DNA of 64,000 nt from Orthonyx spaldingii (GCA_013397795.1 VZTJ01001433.1:310001-374000), one strand, 5' to 3'; shown: positions 24,181-36,033, numbered from the stretch's first letter. Notes: generated by a model not told the origin, from the letters alone. A program made the numbers and translations.

Positions 24181-26528
24181 TTAATGCTTTTTTTGAAACA
24201 CCAGCTTCTTCTGCCATGTTAGGGGATAAAAGTCTTCATACCTAAAATAAATATTTCAACAGCTTCTGGTTTCAAAGAAAAAAGTGTAAGATGAAAATTA
24301 ACTAAATATATGAGTTTGTATATGAAAGTCATACCTTTTTTTAATACTCTCTTGTGAGATTTGAATGCTACGCTTAATGTAACCCACAACATGTTTTCCT
24401 AGTAACACCATATTCTCATTAAATTTGAATACATTTAACAGTGTTTTGTGAATTCCATTTATTTTCCACCAAATAGTATTCTTGTTTCAAGATAAACGAT
24501 TTTGCTACATTATTCCAGTATGTTTGGTAATTAAAAAATTAAAAATTAATTTTCATTATAATATCTGAAACATCATCATGTTTGCTTTCATTTCCCTTCA
24601 GTTGATCTACTGAACAACCCTGTACCATCACTGTTTGAAACATATTATTAAGAAGGATGACTAAGGCTGCATGCTTACCTTGGAAATTGACTCCAGCTGC
24701 TTTCCTGTGGTGATAACTTTTGTTATCTCTTCATGGTTTCTTGCTAAAACAACAGAAACGAATTGTTCAAATTCTTTCACTAGTACTTCCACTGCCACAG
24801 GCTTGGGCAAAAAATATTTTGTACCTCCATGTTAAATTTTTTATAGCGGCAATCTGCAGGTTTTGTACACAGATATGAAATTTTAACAATGTAAAATTAG
24901 AGAATTGAAGACAACAGTATACAAGAAGAATAAGATTACTGCATTTCTGACCTCTTCTGCTGTGTAGTGGCATTACAATGGCTAGATATCTTCTGGTATT
25001 TGAGGTATGTGAAGTTTCTTTCCTGTGTCCATACAAGATGGAAACAAAGCAAAGCCAAAGCAGGGCAAGATTTGCGTGCAACTGTTCACAAGGTAAAATA
25101 CCTGAGTGTCATAGACCCTACAGCTGTTTTCTGTCCAGTTACATATTGGAGATGCATCTCCTTCCTCATCTGTAACTCCAAAAGCAGCTGAATAGCACCT
25201 GGGTGCAACAATCCTCAGAAGCAAGTGCAGCAGGAGTTGAGAGAGATCCTCGAAAGGTCAAACCTGCTTCCAGTCCTGGAACATGCAAGCTGTAGAATGC
25301 GCTTGCCTGCGTTGTCATTCTAAACCACAGGTACTTACCAATTTTTGTGCTATCCATGTAATAACCATGATGATGTTTTACATACTATTTTTGTATATTT
25401 TGTGAATAAAATTGTCATGAGGTGCTCTGGAACAGCTGTCCGGTTTGCAGAGATGCTGAGTATCTCAGTATGAAGAAGTCATCAAGACAACCACTCTTCT
25501 TTTTTTGATGTTGTGTTTTCTTCCCCCCCTCCCCTCCCCCTCCGCCCCCTAGGTTAAACAAAACTCTTCATTTTAAAAGAATACACCTGGTCTGGAAATC
25601 TGTAATGCCATTAAATGCCTTATGTCTTGACACAATACACAACAAATTGGCATAACTTTTTTGTTCCATATTTGGGTGTATTTCTTTCCCATCTGCTTAT
25701 ATTCTTTGATGTTCCCAGTAATAACTGCCAGTCACTTGGGTCTCTTAGCTATCATCTTCACAAATAAAACCTGACACTGCTTTCATAAAATAATGTCAAT
25801 AGTATACCAAATTCTCCAACATATTCCCTGCACAGCTGCACCAAGTGACAGAAGTAAAACTGCCTTCAAACATAATTTATAAAATCATAAGAGGAGCTCC
25901 TTTTAAAAGCAAAGCTTAGCTAACTTGTAAACAAGATGACAAATCATGAGCAGGTTGGTTTAAGTTTTTTTTCCCAGGACAGGAAAGGTCATGAGAAACA
26001 TTTTTTTTTTCTCATCTGCCTCCTCATTACCAGAGGCAGCAATATAAAAAGTGAGAATAATCAGTGAAAAGACTTATCAAAAACAAAAATAAATTTTTAT
26101 GCCTCCCACAATTTAGAAGCAAAAATATAGGAGCTGAGAGAGAGAGATCCAAGTGCTTTACAAATATGACAGGGTTTATTCTCCTTTCCATGTGATATCT
26201 GCTGTTTCTGGCTGAGTACAGACACAACTTAGGCATAGTCACAGTTGCATTTGGGATCTTCTAATGCTTAACATATACTCCCTGCAGTTAGAGAACTGGC
26301 ATATCAGTGTAGACTTCTTTCATAACTTCTTTGCCCAGCATAACATCCTGTTTTAGTAACCAAAAAAATCCCAAAACCACAAATAAGACTAACAAAAAAA
26401 ACCCCACAAACCCCAGCAAACCAATTGATTTACTCACCTTTATTTCAGGCAAAATACTGTCATGTAAAGTAGATGTTTCTAACAGATATTTTAGAATCAG
26501 CCTGACTTTTGTCAGTGAAGTGTCTTTT
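24181..26528 (-). other. Candidate exon-like segments, unproven
   Basis: Read on the minus strand, five short segments carry splice-like borders. They are 26438-26528 (91 bp, acceptor after TTTCTCTTAG, donor GTGAGT), 25339-25384 (46 bp, donor GTAAGT, weak acceptor), 24679-24743 (65 bp, acceptor after GTTGTTTTAG, donor GTAAGC), 24335-24398 (64 bp, donor GTATGA) and 24181-24241 (61 bp, acceptor after ATTTATTTTAG, ending in TAA). The first encodes 30 open codons. The last two are separated by a 93-bp intron-like gap and read through in one frame. The first three also join in phase. However, the frame needed between segments 3 and 4 conflicts with the frame that gives the longer end in segment 5, and I recognise no protein family. 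An ATTAAA lies about 100 bp beyond the stop. It could be a real gene end, a decayed gene or chance. Confidence 0.18.
25520..25552. repeat. C-rich tract (G-quadruplex motif on the minus strand)
   Basis: The plus strand has C runs of 7, 4, 5 and 5 separated by T, T and TCCG. The complementary strand therefore has four G runs of at least four with loops of one to four bases, a strong canonical quadruplex pattern. The tract ends CCCCCTAGG and could also act as a plus-strand splice acceptor. Confidence 0.85.
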
Positions 26529-29500
26529 CTAAGAGAAATTAAATATTCCAAATTACTAGACTGTAAGTTAACTATTTGGAAACCTAGGACATATTTTGGT
26601 GTATGTAATCTGAAGTAATTCTAAGCCATGGACAAGTGACCTAATTAACTCACTGTAAAACATTAAATGCTTGGAAAATTTTGAAACTGACACACTTTCA
26701 GCAAAGATGGTAGAGTAAAGATATGCAGCACAAGATTATAAGGATGACAATCATTTGCTTCCTCTTGGACTTAAATTGTCAACTATCAATAGGTACATTT
26801 TAAAGGAATCTGAGAAAACAAACTTTTCAAATGCTTATTATTACCAAATATCAAAATACACCGTTTAATACCAAGTACTCACATACAGACCAACATCATT
26901 ATCTGTGTTAGAAGTGGACATAAGGGAGCAGTGACTACTTCTTTCTGTACCACTGCACTTGTAGTGTAAAGAAGCATTATGATATTTTGGGTTAACCACT
27001 GGAAACATCAGTGCTTTTTGAAAGTTATCTGGGCATGTTTATCTTGGAAAATATATTTAGATGTATAGATACATAAATTACTAAAAAGATGTGGAGCAGG
27101 ACTCTTACAATGACTGCTGAGTAGCTATTTAAAGCAATCTTGACTCTGGACCATATAGTACAGTTATACTTAAATACAAATTAAAAATTTTTACAGAAAA
27201 TTAAATTGCCTTTTTCTTTATGAGGCAACATTTTCTGAAAGACTAAGAAGGATGTAGAAAGACTAGAGGAATCTAGAATAAATCCTGCCTGTGGTCTCCT
27301 CACTGGCTTACAAAACTAGCTAGGTGCTGAGGAGACTGTCTTGCCCTCTCCTAAGGATCTGAAGATGTGGTGTATGTAACATCCAGGAACAGGATGTAAT
27401 GTTCCTGGAATCTCCTAGGACATCCATGATGTGAAGCAGTTCTGATCTGTCTCTTACACTATGATTTCACCAGTCATAATGAGATCCTGATCTTAGTTTT
27501 AGTTTCCTTAGTTTACTTCACTGAAATGTAAATAATTAGTAGGAATAATAATAATAAGCAACTTGCTCACTGCTACTCACGACAAAGAGAGAATTTGAAT
27601 TTAGGTGACAGAATAATATGCCAGCAGCCCATATGAGAGTAATATATATCTCACTTTTGGTTTGTAAGACATGATTACTTACACTGTAATGTGACATATT
27701 TGTAAAGTCAATGGTTAAGTGGTATTTACAGTGACTAATGTAGGAGCATACAAACAATGTTTGTTTGTAGAAGTGTCTTGCAATTTTAAGATTTACCAAC
27801 AATTCCGAATTGTGAATACAAGGAAATTAGTGAGCAGCCATGATGAACTATTTCTGTATGGACTGACAATTACACAGAGGTTTCAGCAGATGTTCCTTAG
27901 CTCTTAAAAATACTTTACGAGGTAGCATAATTCTGGTTTTTTTGCTATTTTCTTTCTCCAAAACTAGGCAGAACACTATTCATAAACTTCATATTTCAAC
28001 TATAAACAAGGCATGTTCTCAGTATGAATTGGTGGAATTACAATGATCAATTACCTTAGAGTAATCTACATCCTGAAGCCCAGAAGATAACATTAATCTT
28101 GGTTGGTTGGCTCAGTTAGGGACTGTGATTCCAAACTTATTACCTTCCCTCCCTTCAAGGGATGAAGTCATTTTACATCAATTTTGAGCTGATGGCATAA
28201 TTTTTCTATATAGCCAGTGAGATTTGGCAGTCCTTCTATGCTTTTTTTCCCCCTCCTCTTGAGGAAGAATAGGTATAAGACAGTCCTATTATTAATTCAG
28301 CATATACCAAGGAAGCTGGAGAGGAAACCTGTGAATTGAGAAGGCAAAACCATACTTCTAGAAAACAGTTTAAAATGCTGCAGCTGGGGCCTTACAATCT
28401 TTCTCTCTGAGGTGTGACTCATTTAGATTTTCAAAACTAAAGAGTGTATGGTTACGTTTTCCTCATTTTTATGGCAGCTAATTGCAGCACACTGATACTG
28501 TGGCATGGTGGATAAACAACACTGAGATATTTCTTCATTTCCATGGTTCCTTAACAGCTTCAGCATCCTGTGGTCCATGAGAAAATATCTCAATAAAGAT
28601 TGGTAGGATAGGATCTTTCTAAATTCTAAGATCTCTACAGATAGGCCAGACAGGCTTCTGTCAAGCATGGCATGAGCTAGGAATAGCACATTCTGTATAT
28701 GGGCAGAGGATTAGGACTTGATGACTCTCATTTCCAAGAGCCTCTGGCTAGTATGATGCTGGTTTTTGGATGGTATGATCTGTCTTTACTGTTTATTCCT
28801 TAGGCTTTTGATAATAATAAATACCAGTGCAATTTTCCAAGTGATATTTGTTATGCCTGGCTTCCTCAAGAAAGTGACAGTAGTTCTCATACATTAATGA
28901 TGCAAGGAAAATTAGAAAGCCTGAAAATGTATATTAGGTGAACTACTGTCATCACACATTAGATGGTTCATGAGAATTGGGCAAAGTTTAGACCTCAGAA
29001 AAAGAAAAAAGCATCTGAGTACTACAGATTCACAGGTCAGGTAGAAAATGTTGTGCATTTAATTAATACCCAGCTGTTGGAACTGGCCATGGTTAGATGA
29101 ATTAAAGACCATGGCACTAAAACTATCTTTTTAAGCTCTCAACATGTTTTAGTACAATCATTCTATCAATGTCTTTTAGTTGCAGTTATTCCTATCACAA
29201 TGTTTCTCTGTGCTACGTGAACTCTGTGGCTGGTCTTGAAATGTTTTTTGAATAAATGCCAATTTAACACATTTCATCATTATTATTTCCATCATTGTAA
29301 GTTCTAGCACGAAAGTCACATGCAGAGCTGCTGTTATTGTTTTCAAGCTTTTTTTCCCCATAATTTGTCAAATGTGGCCTGATTTTGAAAACAAGCTGAA
29401 TGTCATACACAACCTCTAAGGGTTGAAAACTCCTTCTAGACATTCAGTTGCGTCCTACGGAACATGGCTTAGCCAGCAGCAGATTGATGTAGAAGCAAAT

Positions 29501-30504
29501 TACTATAAATCATAGCATGCCCATTGAAGATGTTTATTGATAGCTGAGTAATTGTAAAACATCATCTCATCATCTAAGATTAGAATTAAACTCTAAAGAT
29601 AATTTGGATAGTCTCCTAGAACTAAAAAAAAAAAAAGAAAAAGAGTAGGGACTCAAGGCACCTCGATTAGACATTGAGAATATCCATTATACATTTATAA
29701 AATAAATTCTTTATACCATGTGTAAAACAATTAAGGCATCCAGGATGAATTATAGCACAGTAGTACATATCATACTCATATTTAGCTCTACCCTGATTTA
29801 CCGCCCTCCTAAAAACAATGTAGACTTTCTAGAATGTTTCATTTCTCCTTATACTTGTATGCTATCATTCCTGCATGTTTTTTCTCTCCTTCATTGCAAC
29901 AAACTTCTTGCAGCCTAAGCATCAAGTGCTAACTACCTGAGGCAGAGCTTTTCAATCTCCTCAGTTATCAAGTTTTGTGGCTGCTCTCATATGAACTTCC
30001 CTATTGTGTGCACCCCAGATAATTTCTCTGAGTTTCAATGATTTATGTAAATAAGTCAGGTATTAAAATTAACCATCATTCATGTATTATTCTGTACATA
30101 TACCTGCATAAATACATATTCCTAAGCCTAAAATACATCAGTTACTTCATTAATATAACTGACGGTACAACAGAGACCCATCACTCATTTTGAGCTCATT
30201 GATTTAGCATGCCTCAATTTAAAGTAATTATTTTTGCCCTTTCCAGTCTACCCTAGTATTATCTATTCATTCGAGATACCTTGTACATTTGCCAGTATTG
30301 GAAATGTGTACTTTTTCCATGTTATTCGTATTTGCTGCGTATACACCAGAAAAAGGCCTTCTCTGCTTTTTCTCTTCCCTTTCTTCCTCTACTGTGTTTT
30401 GACCCTGCCTCTTTACCTGTCACAGTTCTAGGACTTATGGAGTCTTCATCCCAGAAAACTAGACTAGATAAAAGCCCTGAGTAACCAAGTGTGATAAGAC
30501 CCCT
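26529..30504. other. Unannotated AT-rich sequence
   Basis: No transposon or gene recognised. Open frames up to 88 codons occur (27536-27802 and 28423-28689, both minus) without recognisable domains. A poly-A/G run is present near 29,620. Confidence 0.55.
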
Positions 30505-30586
30505 GATCCTGCTTTGAGCAGGTGTTTAAATGAGATGACTTCAAGAGATCTCTTCGAACCTGAGTTATCCTATGATGCTATGATCT
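30505..30586 (+). mobile_element. CR1 LINE 3' tail fragment
   Basis: TCCTGCTTTGAGCAGGTGTT followed by TGAGATGACTTCAAGAGATC and CTATGATGCTATGA. This matches the end of CR1 subfamilies with a TTGAGCAGG(A/G)GG(T)TTGGACTAGATGA block. About 80 bp remain, plus strand. Confidence 0.8.
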
Positions 30587-33383
30587 GAGTCACTTTAATG
30601 CTTCATGCAAAGCAAGCCATCCTTTTCCAACTATAGCATTAAAGAGCACATGAGCTAAATGACAGTAGTAGCAGGGACTGGAGGAGGCCTCCTCTGTGGC
30701 ATCTGCCAGATGGGCTCTCTGCACCTTGGGGAAGTGCAGTGTGATGTACAACTACATGGGGATACATGATGGCATTCTTGATCTCTCTTTGATAAAACTC
30801 CTGTCTCATTCAGGGCCCTACACAAAGAGGGTTCTCTGCACCCTTTTTGTCTTCCTATTATGCTGCATGTGACTCTATCCACAGTTCAAGGCCTCCTTTG
30901 GAGACAAAAAATATTGTCTAAGCTCAAGTTTTCCTGTGGTGCTCGCAAGTACACTATGTGCTAGAGACTGTGATGTAGCCTGAGAATAAGTCCTATATTT
31001 GCATTTCTATAGCATTCAACAACACACAGCATGGTAAAGGCAGACTTGAAGCAATTCTCAGGAACAAACATGTGCAGTATTCAACAATACATTGTGCTTT
31101 AACTCCCTCATAAGAGAGCCCTTTGGAATAAATTTATCTCCTATCCAAGAACAGAATACAGACATGTAAATTTTTGAATGAGCATAGACACAAATTATGT
31201 CTCCCACCATCCTGTGAGGCTCTGCTCTGCGCTGCCTACACAGAGGGAGAGAGGTGCCCTCCAGCTCTTCAACCCATACCACAGGCCTCTAGTATTCCTC
31301 AGTGTTTTCCAGGAGGCTGGCATGTCCTTTCCTCCTTGTCACCCTCTCATGCTACAGGAGAGCCATATCATCTGGGCATCGTGCTCTTTAGTCCCTTAGA
31401 AGACCCACCTCTTAATACACCACACAGACAAGATGGCTCCTTGCTTTGTTTTTCCTCAGATGTGAGCAGAAAATCAGAAGAGAAAAGGGAACCTAACAGA
31501 GGGAACCAATCCATCCAAACTTTGTTTTTACAGTTAAGAATTTTATATGTATCCTAGTGACTGCAGCTACTTTATCACAAAACACAATGCCTAAAAGTGT
31601 TTTTCTTAACTGTCACAGTTCAATTTCATTAGTTACCAGTACTCAGAAATCTCCAGGTAAATTTCTCTACTACAAAGCTGAAAATCTTCAATCATTGACA
31701 TATATTGCAGCACAACTATTTTACAATTCCAAGGCTCTAACATTAAAATACTGGCCTATGGGACTTCAACATGAACATTTTTAAGACTGGCTGGAAACTC
31801 TGAGGGGAACAGAACTTTTACAACTAAAAAGGGTGTTAACAAACGATTATATTTATAATACTTTTTAACCAGCTTAGGAGTTGACTGTGCCAGAAGAACT
31901 ATGCATCACAGCATATCTCTTGCCTTTGGCAAGAGAACTGGAACTTCTACATCAAAGAGTGAAACCTCAAAAGATTTGGTTATGCTTAGATAATGATCAC
32001 CTTAGTAATTCAATGGTTGCTCCACTTCAAGGATGACCCTTTGTTCCATCTTTTTACTTTTTCAGAAGGTGAATTGAAAGAACTGCTTCCTCCACCTTTA
32101 GAAATGTCTACTGTTTGGGTTGGGGGTGGGGAGTTTGGCTGTTTGTTTTTTGATTTTTTTTTTTGCTTTGTTTTGTTTTTTAGAGTGAGAGAACAACTGA
32201 TTAGTAACCTATTGATTTGCAGGTAAACCTGTATGAGATATATTTCCCAGAGCAGTTAGAATTTGCTTCAAGTAATTTGAACATCTGCACATCAGAAAGC
32301 AAATAAACCCTGAGTTAACATTTACTTGTGAAAATCAAAGCAAGCATTATACAAAACAGCACTCATTACCTTTTTCTACTTGGTAAGACAATATTATTTT
32401 GAAGAAATCATTTTGGGAGGAAGCAACTCTTCAAATGTCTGTTCATATCTACTTTATATAGTCATTTTTTCCATTAAGGTTAGTCTAACATAGTTCAAAA
32501 GTTTTAGTCTACTGTTAAATATTAGTTCTATAAAATGACATCAAACATACTTCAAAGCTATTGCTTTTACTGTGTTATTAATACAGTTCAGCTTCACAGG
32601 TTCTAGGTAAAGACACATTATGTCCAGTCTGTATATATGCCAACTCAGAAAGCCAAAAAATTATGTTTTTATCACAGGCTAGCACAAATCAATAGTTTTT
32701 CTTCTTTGATTATCATAATATTATATTAACATCTTCTAGTCAAAGAAAAACTACCATCTATCTAATACATGCTTAATAAACATGTAAAGTACCTATATTG
32801 CACGTGAACTATATATCATGTATGACTTCAGACATGGCTGTGTATTCTGCTTGTTAAAGTGATTCAGGGAATAGACTGGAAGATATTGTAAACATCTTTG
32901 TTACAATACATTGGTTGTCTTTTCATAAAAACTACAAGCACTTCTGTGTGAAGGGATGCAAAGACCCACCAGTGTGCATCACTGGAATCTTCTTCCAGGA
33001 AGACCCTGACTATTGTCAGAAAGATAGGAATTTGGGAAGTCTCTGGGTGCATGATGTGGGATGTAATCTCCTGCCCTCCCTCCAGTCAAAATTTAAAAGA
33101 AGGAAAATGTTTCTACATAGTCTCATGTTTTTCCACATTTCTGGTTGTATTGCTTAAAAAGAAATAAAAATAATTGACTAAGGATGGGGAGTGGGGATGT
33201 GGCTGCAAATCTTCACTGGATTTGATCCTGTCCACAAACTGAAATGGCCACCTCAGTCTGAAATCAGATGAAATATGAGTTTTTCCTGCTTAAACGGTAT
33301 AAATTTTTGAAAAGTGCTTCCTGGGGATATTTCCTTAGAAACTCAATCAGATGTACTTAATCATTGAATCAGATGTACTTAAT
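30587..33383. other. Unannotated sequence
   Basis: Patches near 30,660-30,900 and 31,180-31,540 are GC-richer than the surroundings and hold an open frame of 127 codons (31174-31557, plus) with no recognised domain. T/G-rich low-complexity sequence lies at 32,110-32,185. Confidence 0.5.
33345..33383. repeat. 22-bp tandem duplication at a CR1 edge
   Basis: AATCAGATGTACTTAAT occurs at 33345 and again at 33367, a period of 22 bp. The second copy abuts the 5' edge of the CR1 fragment at 33384. It may therefore be linked to the insertion or to later repair at that junction. Confidence 0.85.
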
Positions 33384-33780
33384 AAGGCTGAGAGAATTGA
33401 GTTTGTTCAGCCTGGAAAAGAGAAGGGTTAGGGGTGACCTACTTGTGGCCTTCCAGTACCTGAAGGGAACCTACAAGAAAGACAGAAACAGACCTTTTAC
33501 AAGAGCAAGTAGTGACAGGACAAGGGGGAATGGATTCAAACTAAAAGAGTGTACATTTAGATTAGATATTAGGAAGTTCTTTGTTGTGAGATTGGTGAGG
33601 GACTTGAACAGGTTGTCCAGAGAAGTTGTGGATGCCCCATCCCCATAGGTGTTCAAGGCCAAGTCTGGATGAAGCTCTAACCAACCTGGTGTAGAGGAAG
33701 GTGTCCCTGCCCATGGCAGCAGGGTAGGAAACAGATGTTCTTTAAAGTCTCTTCCAATCCAAACCATTCTATGATCTGTG
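33384..33780 (+). mobile_element. CR1 LINE 3' fragment, longest in the window
   Basis: About 400 bp of CR1 on the plus strand. It begins at the AGGCTGAGAGAATTGAG block and passes through CAGCCTGGAAAAGAGAAGG, the CCTTCCAGTACCTGAAGGG block, the ACAGGTTGTCCAGAGAAGT and TGGATGCCCCATCC blocks and CCCTGCCCATGGCAGCAGGG. It ends at ATTCTATGATCTGTGA. It includes the extreme 3' end of the second reading frame plus the untranslated region. No intact coding capacity. An assembly gap starts 26 bp downstream. Confidence 0.95.
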
Positions 33781-33805
33781 AAAAAATTATTTGTTTATAA
33801 ATTGC

Positions 33806-34011
33806 NNNNNNNNNNNNNNNNNNNNNNNNNNNNNNNNNNNNNNNNNNNNNNNNNNNNNNNNNNNNNNNNNNNNNNNNNNNNNNNNNNNNNNNNNNNNNNN
33901 NNNNNNNNNNNNNNNNNNNNNNNNNNNNNNNNNNNNNNNNNNNNNNNNNNNNNNNNNNNNNNNNNNNNNNNNNNNNNNNNNNNNNNNNNNNNNNNNNNNN
34001 NNNNNNNNNNN
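33806..34011. other. Assembly gap (206 N)
   Basis: A run of 206 undetermined bases. Any open frame across it is meaningless. It falls between a CR1 tail and a probable LTR U3, so a repeat-caused assembly break is likely and the true length is unknown. Confidence 0.99.
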
Positions 34012-34380
34012 TGTGCAGGGGTTTAAAAGGGGCGAGAGAAAGGGGCAGTCTAAGGGGAGAAACAGGGGATTAAACCAATAGAGAAACAAAACATGATCGG
34101 GGAACATCCAATGGGGAAACAAAGGGGTGGAATACATTAATATAACCAATCAACAGAACACGATAACAGAACTTTCGAGCAACTGATGAATATTAAAATA
34201 ACTGTGAAGGGGACGGGGGAGGAGATGGAACCTGACTGATGCTTATGAACGGCGGGAAACTATCAATGCCTGTCTTCCCCAACCCACTCAGACTCACTGC
34301 TCTGAGGGGAATAGTTTGACCATCTTGCTTCTTCATTACCACACCTGCAGAAGGCAGGTGTGGCAGATTGTCCATTGTTT
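34012..34380 (-). mobile_element. Probable LTR U3 fragment cut by the gap
   Basis: Read on the minus strand, this looks like a retroviral promoter. ATTGG boxes (complement of CCAAT at 34146-34150, 34108-34112 and 34075-34079) are followed by a TTTTAAA TATA-like box (34022-34028), then a C-rich stretch into the gap, where R and U5 would be expected. The interval also has CpG-containing patches unlike its neighbours. I do not recognise the family, and the left part may be hidden in the unsequenced gap. It could instead be ordinary promoter-like sequence. Confidence 0.42.
34339..34363. repeat. Perfect 10-bp inverted repeat with 5-base loop
   Basis: CCACACCTGC, loop AGAAG, GCAGGTGTGG. Each arm contains a CACCTG/CAGGTG E-box core. 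It could form a hairpin in single strands or serve as a paired E-box/T-box-type binding site. Confidence 0.9.
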
Positions 34381-34974
34381 CCTGTGACCACAGTCACTGA
34401 CTGGGTCACTGCCACAATAAATTTTATTTAATTATTTGTAAATATGTTAACAAAAAAAGGCAATCTCCAGGTTTTTGTTTTCTTTCAAAGAAAAACTGAA
34501 ACCCAGAACTGATCTGTGAGTGATGAAGTCTTACTACGTTTGCTATTGAACTTGTGTCCAGCTACTGAAAAAAACAGGGAAAAAAAATCTTTTATTTTCA
34601 CATAACAGCAAATAGTCCAAGGGTTAGGAAACATTTGCAGAACCCAACAACCTTGCAAATAAGGACACAAGCCTGTAATGCAATTGAACAAAGAGTTCAA
34701 TAATGTTGAAGATCCTTTGCCCAGGGTTATCAGATCTAATGAGCCAATAAATGCTGATAGATCAAAGCCTAGCTGGGCCAGAAAAGTCTAAGAAATTTCT
34801 GTAATGAAACAAGAGACATCCCTAGACTTATGCTACAGTTGCTGCTGATGTATCTAGCTCAAAATTTCAGCTAAATTCTATGTATAAGACAACCCCATAA
34901 AGAATCTGAACTAAGAAGAAAATAGCTGTTAAAATCTGATAAATGCAGATGGTTTAGGGTAACAGTATTTGGTT
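34381..34974. other. Unannotated AT-rich sequence
   Basis: No gene or repeat recognised between the U3-like fragment and the long LTR. It includes a short poly-A run near 34,580. Confidence 0.55.
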
Positions 34975-36033
34975 TGTATGGTTAAGCTTTGGTAGCGGGG
35001 TGGCTACAGGGATGGCTTCTGTGGGAAGCTGCCAGAAACTTCCTCCATATCCAGCAGAGCCAATCCTTGGCAGGTCCAAAGACAGAGGTGCTGCTGGTCA
35101 AGGCTGGGGGAATTAGAAATGGTGGTAACACCTCTGTGACAACAGATTTAAGAAGAAGATAAAAAAAATTGTCACACAATTGAAATTGCAAAGAGAGAAG
35201 ACCAGAGTGAGAACATGCAAGATAAACAATCCTGCAGACACCAAGATCAGCGGAGAAGGAGAGGGAGGAGGTGCTCCAGGTGCCAGAGCTGAGATTCCCC
35301 TCCAGCTGGAGGTGAAGACCATGGAGAAGCATCTCTGCCCCTGCAGCCCACAGGGATGCAGAGATCCACCTGCAGTCTATGGAGGAACCCCATGCCAGAG
35401 CAGGCGGGTGCCTAGAGAAGGCCAGGATCCTGTGGGAAGCCTGTAAAGAGAGAAGCCCTGCTCCCATGCTGGAGCAGCCTGTCTGTGAAGAACTGCACCC
35501 CATGGAAGGGTGACTCATGCTGCAGCAGTTTTGGGAGCATTGTTGCCTGTGGGATGGACTTTCTGCTGCAGCAGTTTGCAGAGAGCTGTTGCTCATGATC
35601 TGGAGTCACATTGGAGAAGTTCATGGAGAACTGCCTCCCGTGGGACGAACCCCCAGATGCAGCAGTGGAATGACTCCTCTCCCTAAGCAGTGGGAGAAAC
35701 AACATGTGATGACCTGATCATACTCCCCATTCCCTGTCTCCCTGTGCCACTGGGGGAGGACATAGAACTGGGAAGGAGTAAGGAGTAGGTGGAAGGTGTT
35801 TTTAAGGCTTTATTTTATTTCACATGAGCCTGCTCTGATTTTGTGAGTAATGAATTTAATTAATATCTCTAATTCAAGCCTATTTTGCCTGTATGGTATT
35901 TGGTGAGTGATCTCTCCTGGTTCTTAGCTCATGAACCCTTTGTTATCCATTCTCTCACCTGTCCAGCTGTAGAGGGGAGTGATAGAGAGGCTTTGATGGG
36001 TGCCTGTAATCCAGCCAGGGTCAATGCACTACA
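34975..36033 (+). mobile_element. Long endogenous-retrovirus LTR, copy 2
   Basis: About 1,059 bp, starting TGTATGGTTAAGC and ending CACTACA. It is the second copy of the family at 7857-8880, in the same orientation. Shared landmarks in the same order include the GGTGGCTACAGGGATGGCTTC block near the start, a TTTAAGAAG motif at the expected TATA position (near 35146), AACAATCCTGCAGAC, GGAGGAGGTGCTCCAGG, the 45-bp array (35465-35652), an AT-rich polyadenylation zone near 35850, and GAGGGGAGTGATAGAG plus CCAGCCAGGGTCAA at the U5 end. No internal retroviral genes adjoin it and no clean target duplication is seen. Antisense frames of 204 and 97 codons are low-complexity products of the array and composition. 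Confidence 0.86.
35465..35652 (+). repeat. 45-bp degenerate tandem array inside LTR copy 2
   Basis: Units start at 35465 (51 bp), 35516 (45), 35561 (46) and 35607 (46). The CATGCTGGAGCAG-type opening degenerates to CACATTGGAGAAG in the last unit. The last unit matches the last full unit of copy 1 (8441-8486) better than it matches its own neighbours, so the array predates the split of the two copies. Confidence 0.82.

Noticed and set aside
33364..33767. Open frames of 94 and 98 codons at 33.4-33.8 kb
   Set aside because: They lie within the CR1 3' fragment and do not correspond to an intact CR1 protein.
33778..34149. Open frames across 33.8-34.1 kb
   Set aside because: They run through the 206-N assembly gap and have no sequence support.
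34982..35596. 204-codon frame as a gene
   Set aside because: Antisense to the tandem-array LTR. The frame is not the one open at the corresponding place in copy 1 for its second half.
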